A stretch of 5,471 nt of DNA from an uncultured Clostridia bacterium (GTDB taxonomy: Bacteria; Bacillota; Clostridia; Christensenellales; UBA1242): contig CALDMJ010000175.1 of the NCBI GenBank assembly GCA_937914725.1, positions 1 through 5,471 on the forward strand, written 5' to 3'. Position 1 is the stretch's first letter, and each line of letters opens with the position of its first letter. The position numbers were made by a program, and so were the translations under genes. The notes beneath the pieces were generated by a model. That model did no database searches, was not told the origin of the DNA, and saw only the letters and a list, made by a program, of their open reading frames with translations. Of the stretch, positions 1 through 4,170 are shown piece by piece.

Positions 1-1
1 C

Positions 2-394
2 GGGGTTGCGGTAGGAAATCTCAAAAAGAAAGATATGAAAAAGCGCAAGGAAATCATAGTTGCGACAAATCCCGATGCGGTGATTAGCATTCATATGAAC
101 AAGTACTCGGCAAGTTCGTCGCACGGCGCGCAAGTGTTCTATGACGACGAAAAGGGGACGGGAAAGGTTCTTGCTGAGACGCTGCAAGAAATTTTTAAAA
201 AACAACTTGATTCAGCGCGTGCTGAGGCACAGGCGGGCGACTTGTATATGCTTAAATGTATTGATAAGCCATCAATATTAGTCGAGTGCGGCTTTTTGTC
301 TAACCCTGAGGAAGAGCGACTGTTAATAACTCCCGAGTATCAAAAAAAGATTTGCCTTTGCATCGCGTCGGCGCTACTTGCGGTTGTCGCTTGA
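2..394 (+). CDS. N-acetylmuramoyl-L-alanine amidase, CwlD-like (C-terminal part, 5' truncated)
   Basis: Zinc-dependent amidase of the Amidase_3 family, which cleaves the bond between N-acetylmuramic acid and L-alanine in peptidoglycan. The reading frame is open from base 2 to the TGA at 392-394, giving 130 visible residues; the N-terminal part lies outside the window, so the ATG at 35 is internal. Family hallmarks are seen: VISIHMN with zinc-ligand His31 (visible numbering), then GAQVFY, GDLYMLK, and PSILVECGFLSN with the catalytic-type Glu95, ending in the usual tail after EEERLL. The KKRKEIIV run before the His motif and the arrangement of motifs resemble CwlD, which in Bacillus helps make muramic delta-lactam in spore cortex. 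The CwlD assignment within the family is inference; housekeeping amidases share these motifs. No terminator follows; the stop codon overlaps the next gene's promoter. Confidence 0.9.
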   Translation, partial: GVAVGNLKKKDMKKRKEIIVATNPDAVISIHMNKYSASSSHGAQVFYDDEKGTGKVLAETLQEIFKKQLDSARAEAQAGDLYMLKCIDKPSILVECGFLSNPEEERLLITPEYQKKICLCIASALLAVVA

Positions 395-420
395 CAAAAT
401 CACGCGAGAAGTTGTATAAT
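391..420 (+). promoter_or_regulatory. Consensus sigma-A-type promoter for the phospholipase-like gene
   Basis: A perfect -35 box TTGACA (391-396) and a perfect -10 box TATAAT (415-420) are separated by 18 bases. Transcription should start near 427, about 19 bases before the ATG at 446. The TGA stop of the amidase gene (392-394) lies within the -35 box, so the two genes are packed without a spacer but the second is transcribed independently. Confidence 0.9.
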
Positions 421-445
421 CTCTAATTAGAAAAGGATAAAAGAA

Positions 446-1063
446 ATGGCAAATATAACAGTGCATATTGCGGTTGCTCAAGAGTGGGCAAAACGACACA
501 AAGTGCAGGACTTAGACGATTTTATTTGGGGTGCTGTCGCGCCGGATGTACTGAGCTGGGAAAAGAATAATAGTTACATAACACACTATGGCGATAAAGT
601 AGACGAAAATACGCCGCTAAAGGACAATTTAGGAAACAAAACACATCTTGAAAGATATCTTGCTTGTAATACAATCAATACCGATTACGACAAAGGCTAT
701 TTTTTGCACCTAGTTACCGACCTATTGTATTATAATGATTTCATCAATTTTGATGTACTGCAAAAATACTATAATGAACACAATGGCAAAATCAAGGAAT
801 GCTTTTATCACGACTACGACTGCACGCTAGAGTTTGTGACAAAAACATTTGGCGTAAACTACAAAAATAAACATCCCCAAGTTGCCGCGCTTGAAGAAAA
901 GTACGGTAAATGCGCTATAAAAGACGCGCCGTGGCTCTATACTGAGCAGCAACTCGTTGACTTTATCACTCGCGTCGCTGAACTCGACCTCGACGCCATT
1001 GCGCAAAAAATTATGAAAAGCGAAAACATAAATAGCCGCGAAATGCAACGTTTTTTTAGATGA
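446..1063 (+). CDS. Zinc-dependent phospholipase C-like protein
   Basis: A 205-residue soluble protein resembling the Zn_dep_PLPC group (PF00882-like), whose members use clustered His and Asp residues to bind metal ions. Residues that fit: His7 near the N-terminus (ITVHIAVA), the FIWGAVAPDV motif with Asp34, His47 (ITHYG), a G-YFLHLVTD motif with His88 and Asp92, and HDYD at 122-125. The N-terminal start followed by GAVAPD and then HLxxD is the order usual in small bacterial proteins of this type. No signal peptide or membrane helix is visible, so it is probably cytoplasmic, unlike secreted clostridial alpha-toxins. Its substrate is unknown; the phospholipase name reflects the fold only. The ATG at 446 is preceded by AAAAGGA (431-437) at a suitable distance and lies just after a consensus promoter. 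It ends before a hairpin terminator, so it is a single-gene unit. Confidence 0.7.
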   Translation: MANITVHIAVAQEWAKRHKVQDLDDFIWGAVAPDVLSWEKNNSYITHYGDKVDENTPLKDNLGNKTHLERYLACNTINTDYDKGYFLHLVTDLLYYNDFINFDVLQKYYNEHNGKIKECFYHDYDCTLEFVTKTFGVNYKNKHPQVAALEEKYGKCAIKDAPWLYTEQQLVDFITRVAELDLDAIAQKIMKSENINSREMQRFFR

Positions 1064-1126
1064 AAACCATATTCATTAGGTTGTATCACACAGTTTTCGC
1101 GCTGCGCAATGCAAAGGTTTTAATAT

Positions 1127-1165
1127 GAAAACCTGTTATTGATAAATTTCAATAACAGGTTTTTT
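1127..1165 (+). terminator. Rho-independent terminator after the phospholipase-like gene
   Basis: ACCTGTTATT (1131-1140) and AATAACAGGT (1151-1160) pair perfectly. The stem extends inward by G1141-C1150 and A1142-T1149 and outward by A-T pairs to about 1128/1163, followed by a T-tract (1160-1165). It lies between two convergent genes. On the minus strand only about four T residues follow the stem, so it may also stop the 1202-1684 gene, but less efficiently. Confidence 0.9.
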
Positions 1166-1201
1166 AATATTTTGATTATCTTAAAGAGATGAAATTATTA
1201 A

Positions 1202-1684
1202 TTAATCATTGTGATTATTAAAATAATTGTTTTCATCACTAGTAGGCTTGGTTGTAACTTCTAGTTGTGATTCTACTAAATTTGTTTGGGATATTTCTGC
1301 AGTAGTTTTATTTGGCATACAAAGTTCAGCAATAAACAATCCAACGACTACAAGCGGCAAAATAGCGTATGCAGTGCCAGCAATGATGTAAAGCAGTGCA
1401 AGTACAGCGTTCATTACCAATGCAGTGATGCTTAAACCAAGGAACATATTATTGTTTGGTTTTCTGCAAATTAATGATGAAACAATAATGTTTGCAATGC
1501 ATGCGCAAAGGATTAGAATATAAGTAATTTTATACGCTGATAGACTAAGTCCGTTTGCGTCTGCAGCATCAGTCAATTCTTCAAGAGCGCCAAGAATGTA
1601 AATTGCTCCAATAGTAAGCAAAGCCGCCAAAACTATACTAATGATTGCGGCTGCCAATTGTAAACCTCTTTTTGTCTTATTCAT
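1202..1684 (-). CDS. Small four-helix membrane protein of unknown function
   Basis: A 160-residue protein I do not recognise. Four hydrophobic segments are visible, at about residues 8-34, 51-73, 80-100 and 102-123. A short basic N-terminus (MNKTKR) comes first, and a polar, Asn/Thr/Glu-rich cytoplasmic-type tail of about 37 residues (124-160) follows. Cysteines (C60, C62, C73, C122) are scattered without a metal-binding pattern. The start at 1684 is supported by a strong AAGGAGG ribosome binding site (1689-1695) four bases upstream and by a promoter at 1708-1737. It is a single gene, convergent with the phospholipase-like gene. The size and topology are like those of the other minus-strand membrane protein at 3556-4002, but I see no clear sequence similarity. 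No function can be assigned. Confidence 0.8.
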   Translation of the reverse strand: MNKTKRGLQLAAAIISIVLAALLTIGAIYILGALEELTDAADANGLSLSAYKITYILILCACIANIIVSSLICRKPNNNMFLGLSITALVMNAVLALLYIIAGTAYAILPLVVVGLFIAELCMPNKTTAEISQTNLVESQLEVTTKPTSDENNYFNNHND

Positions 1685-1707
1685 ATTTCCTCCTTAGTAT
1701 TTTTAAC

Positions 1708-1737
1708 ATTATATCATACTAAAATATAAATAGTCAA
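1708..1737 (-). promoter_or_regulatory. Promoter of the 160-residue membrane protein gene
   Basis: Read on the minus strand: -35 TTGACT (complement of 1732-1737), an 18-base spacer, then a perfect -10 TATAAT (complement of 1708-1713) preceded by TGa, an extended -10. The AAGGAGG ribosome binding site follows about 13 bases further on, giving a short leader. Confidence 0.85.
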
Positions 1738-1849
1738 GCAGAAAGTTTTTTAATTATTATATTCATTAAAAATTTGGATGACGGTATTGGCATAATTTTT
1801 GTTCAACTATGATTGCTATATATAGCGATTGAATGGAGAAAGACTACTA
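1738..1849. other. AT-rich intergenic stretch without a gene
   Basis: No open reading frame of more than a few codons, no further promoter pair and no RNA gene is visible here. The only structure is the perfect 12-bp palindrome GCTATATATAGC at 1815-1826, which weak flanking pairs can extend. It could be a protein-binding site or chance in AT-rich DNA. Confidence 0.5.
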
Positions 1850-1853
1850 AAGT

Positions 1854-1882
1854 AAAAAGCCCGAAAGTACTGAACTTTCGGG
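1854..1882 (-). terminator. Terminator hairpin of unit A
   Basis: CCCGAAAGT (1860-1868) and ACTTTCGGG (1874-1882) form a perfect 9-bp stem with a 5-base loop. The minus strand continues with a run of five T (complement of 1854-1858), so the signal works only for minus-strand transcripts. It sits at the position equivalent to the tRNA-Asn terminator in unit C and shares the flanking GGGTTRTCTTGG with it, although the stem sequence differs. Confidence 0.8.
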
Positions 1883-1890
1883 TTGTCTTG

Positions 1891-1943
1891 GCTCCTCGAG
1901 TAGGATTATTCACGCAATGCGTGCCTACCTCGAGTCGCGCAAA
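1891..1943 (-). repeat. tRNA-Asn minihelix-like element, copy A
   Basis: A 53-bp imperfect palindrome. On the minus strand CTCGA and GTAGG (separated by one bulged G) pair with CCTAC and TCGAG, imitating the acceptor and T stems of the adjacent tRNA-Asn stacked on each other. The loop carries its own hairpin, CACGC-ATT-GCGTG. The 3' strand TCCTACTCGAGGAGCCA is identical to the tRNA 3' end, including discriminator G and CCA. The D and anticodon arms are absent, so it cannot decode. Identity to the tRNA unit continues into the flank: 27 of 28 bases match between 1880-1907 and 2131-2158. It could be a tRNA-derived structured RNA, an old integration site, or a small mobile palindrome. No convincing promoter is seen in front of it. 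Confidence 0.7.
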
Positions 1944-1978
1944 AAATAATTTAGTGGAAAAATAAAGTAAATGCAAGT

Positions 1979-2011
1979 AAAAATCACAGCACTAAAAATG
2001 ATGCTAGGCTG
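1979..2011 (-). terminator. Degenerate terminator-like hairpin of unit B
   Basis: It lies at the position equivalent to the terminators of units A and C. CAGC and CTA (1987-1990, 1992-1994) can pair with TAG and GCTG (2005-2011) around a bulged A, giving a weak 7-bp stem with a 10-base loop. Five T follow on the minus strand (complement of 1979-1983). The T-tract is conserved while the stem has largely decayed, so termination here is probably poor. Confidence 0.45.
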
Positions 2012-2016
2012 CTTTT

Positions 2017-2069
2017 GCTCCTCGAGTAGGACTATTCACGCAATGCGTGCCTATCTCGAGTCGCGCAAA
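2017..2069 (-). repeat. tRNA-Asn minihelix-like element, copy B
   Basis: This copy matches copy A at 51 of 53 positions. One substitution lies in the unpaired loop; the other (T at 2054 against C in copy A) turns a stem pair into an A/C mismatch, leaving TAGG/CCTA in the inner stem. Unlike copy A it does not keep CCA after the discriminator position: the minus strand reads GCAAA, which can instead pair with TTTGC at the 5' side and lengthen the stem by five pairs. It therefore looks like a self-contained palindrome. A possible -10 box (TACAAT on the minus strand) lies just upstream, but no good -35 accompanies it. Confidence 0.7.
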
Positions 2070-2103
2070 TGTGATTGTAGAGTAGAAATAAGTGAATAGA
2101 AGC

Positions 2104-2133
2104 AAAAATCCCAGTACTCAAACAAGTACTGGG
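2104..2133 (-). terminator. Rho-independent terminator of the tRNA-Asn gene
   Basis: CCCAGTACT (2110-2118) and AGTACTGGG (2125-2133) form a perfect 9-bp stem with a 6-base loop. On the minus strand it is followed by A and five T (complement of 2104-2109). It begins seven bases after the CCA end of the tRNA. Confidence 0.88.
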
Positions 2134-2139
2134 TTATCT

Positions 2140-2214
2140 TGGCTCCTCGAGTAGGATTTGAACCTACGACCTATCGGTTAACAGCCGAGTGCTCCACCGC
2201 TGAGCTATCGAGGA
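2140..2214 (-). tRNA. tRNA-Asn (anticodon GUU), CCA encoded
   Basis: A complete 75-base cloverleaf on the minus strand. The acceptor TCCTCGA pairs with TCGAGGA over 7 bp. The D stem is GCTC/GAGC, the anticodon loop CTGTTAA gives anticodon GTT, the variable loop is AGGTC, and the T stem GTAGG/CCTAC carries the loop TTCAAAT. Discriminator G and an encoded CCA (complement of 2140-2142) end it. The outermost anticodon-stem pair is a C27/U43 mismatch, a small oddity in an otherwise sound structure. It has its own consensus promoter and terminator, so it is a single-gene unit rather than part of a tRNA operon. Two partial copies of its 3' end follow downstream. Confidence 0.97.
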
Positions 2215-2232
2215 ATATCTCATTGCTTCGTT

Positions 2233-2261
2233 ATTATAACAAATTTTGTTTGCTATGTCAA
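2233..2261 (-). promoter_or_regulatory. Consensus promoter of the tRNA-Asn gene
   Basis: On the minus strand, a perfect -35 TTGACA (complement of 2256-2261), a 17-base spacer and a perfect -10 TATAAT (complement of 2233-2238). Transcription should start about 12 bases before the mature tRNA. The upstream DNA (about 2262-2320) is almost pure A/T, as in UP elements of stable RNA promoters. Confidence 0.92.
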
Positions 2262-2337
2262 CAATTTTTATAAAGTTTTTTCAATTATTTTCACAAAAAT
2301 TTTATTTTCAATATTTTGTCATTTGAAGGAAAAACAA

Positions 2338-2374
2338 AAAAACACTTGTTTTGCTGGTGTTTTTCGTGTATAAT
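2338..2374 (+). promoter_or_regulatory. Promoter of the 310-residue protein gene, with an inverted repeat over the -35
   Basis: A -35 box TTGTTT (2346-2351), a 17-base spacer and a perfect -10 TATAAT (2369-2374) place the start near 2381, giving a leader of about 87 bases. AAAAACAC (2338-2345) and GTGTTTTT (2357-2364) form an 8-bp inverted repeat whose centre holds the -35 box, a position suitable for a repressor site. The repeat is A/T-rich and could be chance. Confidence 0.7.
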
Positions 2375-2397
2375 CTTTCTATACATTATTGTATTAT

Positions 2398-2421
2398 GGC
2401 GTGGCAAATGTGTGCCGTGCC
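2398..2421 (+). promoter_or_regulatory. Hairpin in the 5' leader of the 310-residue protein gene
   Basis: GGCGTGGCA (2398-2406) pairs with TGCCGTGCC (2413-2421) over nine pairs, two of them G-U type, around a 6-base loop. It is the only GC-rich patch in an otherwise A-rich leader. No T-tract follows, so it is not a terminator. It could affect mRNA stability or bind a protein; no known riboswitch is recognised. Confidence 0.5.
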
Positions 2422-2467
2422 GATTCATATGTTTACAAATAAATAAAAGAAAAAAGGTATTACTATA

Positions 2468-3400
2468 ATGACAGAATTACAAAAGATTACTTATACAAAA
2501 ACCTTTATTGACAAACTTGCGTGCGGCGTTGATCCCACAAACGATGCGCCGATTTCTGAAACTGAAGTTGCTTGCAATCCGCGTATTTCAAAGTGCTTAC
2601 TTTATGTTTCGGAACTTTTAGACAAATTCATAAAAAACCCGTCACTTGTAGAAGATTTGAGCAAAAATGCCGAATGGGTGGTGACACCTGAGGTGGTTTC
2701 AAGAATAAACTGCACACTAGTTCGTGTTGGGCTTAGCGCAATCGCAAGCAATATTGATGAAGCGCTCAATAGTTCGCAAAAATTCACGTCGACAATGCTT
2801 GCAAATTGGCTAGTTGAACAAGGATACTTAGTGCGCATCGCGACAAGCAATTTTGCATCTATACGACGTCCCTCTCCAAAGGGGCTTGAGATTGGAATAG
2901 TGTTTGAAGATGAAGCTACCGATAGTGGAAAGATAAGGCAGCGTGTTAAATACACATTGCAAGCGCAACAGTTTATTAAGTCTCATTTGACTGAAATTGT
3001 TGAATTCGCTAAAACCGATGCTGGATTGCAAAAGTCTCGCAGTGGCAGAAGTCGAACACCTTGCACCTTGACTCGCGACGAACTTTCTAGATTTGTATTT
3101 TCCGATGCACCGATCATTGTTAGCGAACTTGTCAGCCGAATTAATGCGCTGAAGAGCGGTGTTTCAGCAGATTTGAAAACCACGGACATAACGAATTGGT
3201 TGCTTGAAAAGGGCTTGCTTCAAGTCGTCAATGTTGCTGGCGATAATTTTAGATTGCCGTCGGAAGTGGGACGGGCGATTGGCATTGCGGCGGAAAATCG
3301 TCACGGGAAATATCGGGACTATAGTGTTTCGCTTTACGACCTCAGCGCGCAAGAATACATTATTAGCAATATTCACGATATTATCAACATTGTTGATTAA
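2468..3400 (+). CDS. Protein of unknown function with two related (winged-helix-like) repeats
   Basis: A 310-residue soluble protein. I associate its N-terminal stretch (YTKTFIDKLACGVDPTND, residues 9-26, then RISKCLLYVSELLDKFI) with uncharacterised clostridial proteins of no known function. It contains an internal duplication. VVSRIN (76-81), LANWLVEQGYL (111-121), a P-S-x-x-G-x-x-I-GI segment (about 135-143) and AQQFIKSHLTEIV (166-178) recur in the same order as LVSRIN (221-226), ITNWLLEKGLL (241-251), LPSEVGRAIGI (263-273) and AQEYIISNIHDII (294-306). Each copy looks like a helix-helix-wing unit, which would suit nucleic acid or protein binding; that is inference. A basic linker (KSRSGRSR, 189-196) separates them. 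No signal peptide or membrane helix is seen. The ATG is preceded by AAAGG (2453-2457) at ten bases. It is divergent from the tRNA and ends at a strong terminator. Confidence 0.8.
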   Translation: MTELQKITYTKTFIDKLACGVDPTNDAPISETEVACNPRISKCLLYVSELLDKFIKNPSLVEDLSKNAEWVVTPEVVSRINCTLVRVGLSAIASNIDEALNSSQKFTSTMLANWLVEQGYLVRIATSNFASIRRPSPKGLEIGIVFEDEATDSGKIRQRVKYTLQAQQFIKSHLTEIVEFAKTDAGLQKSRSGRSRTPCTLTRDELSRFVFSDAPIIVSELVSRINALKSGVSADLKTTDITNWLLEKGLLQVVNVAGDNFRLPSEVGRAIGIAAENRHGKYRDYSVSLYDLSAQEYIISNIHDIINIVD

Positions 3401-3468
3401 TTGGGAAAAGTAAAACTGAAAGTGAATTCCATTAAATTTCGCGATAGAATTGACTTTAAAATCAATTG

Positions 3469-3515
3469 AAAACAACAGAGCAAAAACTGTGAATGGTATT
3501 GCTCTGTTGTTTTTT
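3469..3515 (+). terminator. Rho-independent terminator between convergent genes
   Basis: AACAACAGAGC (3471-3481) pairs perfectly with GCTCTGTTGTT (3501-3511), extended by two A-T pairs, around a 19-base loop. It is followed by a T-tract (3510-3515). The minus strand has about four T after the stem, so it may also serve the 3556-4002 gene. A smaller AATTGA/TCAATT hairpin (3448-3467) lies just upstream. Confidence 0.85.
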
Positions 3516-3555
3516 ATGATCAATAATGAATAATATGTAGTATTTGTCTACTAAA

Positions 3556-4002
3556 TTAATTACTTATTGGTGGCAAGTCGTTTGGTGGTAGCGTGTCAAA
3601 ATGCGGCATTTGGGCAGGGGTTTTAGATTTTGCGCAAAGCCCAAAGATGCCTGCGAGTGTATAAAGTGCAAAAATTATGAGGAACAATATGAGCCCGAAT
3701 GAGAGACTATCTGCGGCACTTATCATCCAACCCGTAACGGCTATAGTGATAATTGCAGAGACTGTGTTAAGTATTCCCGAAATTTTTGCTTTGTATAGAC
3801 TAAATACAGCACCGATGATGCCAAATATAGCAGCGACTACCATCATAAACATCATAATTAAAAATATTTGCATATGTTTTGCGCCGCCAGAAAATGCCGA
3901 GCCGATTACGTAGGCATAGAAAAGAATTACAATTGCCACAAAACTTCCCATAATTGCCAAAATACCTAGGGTAAGCGCGGGAACGCTTTTTGATTTTGCC
4001 AT
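3556..4002 (-). CDS. Small four-helix membrane protein with Pro-rich tail, unknown function
   Basis: A 148-residue protein. Hydrophobic segments lie at about residues 9-33, 44-68, 75-95 and 101-123. A short basic N-terminus (MAKSKS) comes first and a proline-rich tail (129-148, with TLPPNDLPP) last. The helix layout and the GIIGAVFSLYKAKISGIL stretch recall small four-helix proteins of the DUF4064 kind, but this is a weak impression. The start at 4002 is chosen over the in-frame ATG at 4041. AAAGGAG lies seven bases upstream of 4002, and the ATG at 4041 falls in the promoter spacer, upstream of the expected transcription start. It is a single gene, convergent with the 310-residue protein gene and divergent from the YwaF-like gene. 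Confidence 0.8.
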   Translation of the reverse strand: MAKSKSVPALTLGILAIMGSFVAIVILFYAYVIGSAFSGGAKHMQIFLIMMFMMVVAAIFGIIGAVFSLYKAKISGILNTVSAIITIAVTGWMISAADSLSFGLILFLIIFALYTLAGIFGLCAKSKTPAQMPHFDTLPPNDLPPISN

Positions 4003-4031
4003 AAATTTTCTCCTTTTAAATTGTTTACTTA

Positions 4032-4060
4032 ATGATAGCATTTATTTTTATTTTGTGCAA
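4032..4060 (-). promoter_or_regulatory. Promoter of the 148-residue membrane protein gene
   Basis: On the minus strand, -10 TATCAT (complement of 4032-4037) is preceded by TGc, an extended -10 motif. A weak -35 TTGCAC (complement of 4055-4060) lies 17 bases upstream. The predicted start near 4025 leaves a leader of about 23 bases before the ATG at 4002. Confidence 0.7.
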
Positions 4061-4084
4061 CTATTTTCAATATATTCTTATCCT

Positions 4085-4116
4085 TTCAAACAAAATGGCG
4101 CGCTAAATTGTATACT
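4085..4116 (+). promoter_or_regulatory. Possible weak promoter of the YwaF-like gene
   Basis: TATACT (4111-4116) is a fair -10 box about 55 bases before the GTG start. The only -35-like hexamer, TTCAAA (4085-4090), lies 20 bases upstream, longer than ideal. The intergenic region from 4061 must contain a promoter for the plus-strand gene, but none stands out as clearly as those elsewhere in the window. Confidence 0.3.
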
Positions 4117-4170
4117 AAATATATTTTTGCAAAAAATATAGCAAAAGGTAAATGACACAAAGGAGAAACT

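Larger units (their letters stand above)
1850..2226 (-). repeat. Tandem array of three ~125-bp units built on tRNA-Asn 3' ends
   Basis: Three units follow each other. On the plus strand each begins with AAGYAAAAAKC, whose G lies at 1852, 1977 and 2102 (spacing exactly 125 and 125). Next comes a hairpin, then the acceptor sequence GCTCCTCGAGTAGGA at 1891, 2017 and 2142 (spacing 126 and 125). Unit C (right) holds the complete tRNA-Asn. Units A and B instead hold a 53-bp palindromic element plus an A-rich spacer, of the same total length. On the minus strand, the direction of tRNA transcription, the order in each unit is tRNA or element, hairpin, T-tract. The regular period indicates tandem duplication of a tRNA-plus-terminator unit, followed by replacement or reshaping of the tRNA body in two copies. 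This origin is inference. Confidence 0.75.

Noticed and set aside
35..394. Complete small amidase starting at the ATG at 35
   Set aside because: The frame is open from base 2 and the protein would lack the N-terminal half of the Amidase_3 domain; the gene is simply cut by the window edge.
1891..2069. Integron attC sites
   Set aside because: The elements are palindromic and of suitable length, but I see no RYYYAAC/GTTRRRY core pairs and no integrase or cassette genes.
1891..2069. Additional complete tRNA genes in units A and B
   Set aside because: Only the acceptor 3' strand and T-stem are tRNA-like; D arm, anticodon arm and a normal T loop are missing.
1944..2100. Dedicated promoters in the spacers of the tandem array
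   Set aside because: TACAAT and TAAATT occur at equivalent places before elements B and A on the minus strand, but the matching -35 boxes are poor, so these could not be called.
1850..2226. CRISPR array reading of the tandem units
   Set aside because: There are only three units of about 125 bp, the repeated part is palindromic and tRNA-derived, the spacers are related A-rich sequences rather than unique ones, and no cas gene is near.
2602..3523. Minus-strand reading frames and the plus frame at 3204-3413 over the 310-residue gene
   Set aside because: They are shadows of a gene with a clear promoter, ribosome binding site, internal repeat and terminator; one also runs through the terminator.
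4003..4041. Longer form of the 148-residue membrane protein starting at the ATG at 4041
   Set aside because: That ATG falls in the promoter spacer, upstream of the -10 box, while 4002 has an AAAGGAG site seven bases upstream; the extra 13 residues are basic and unlike the rest.
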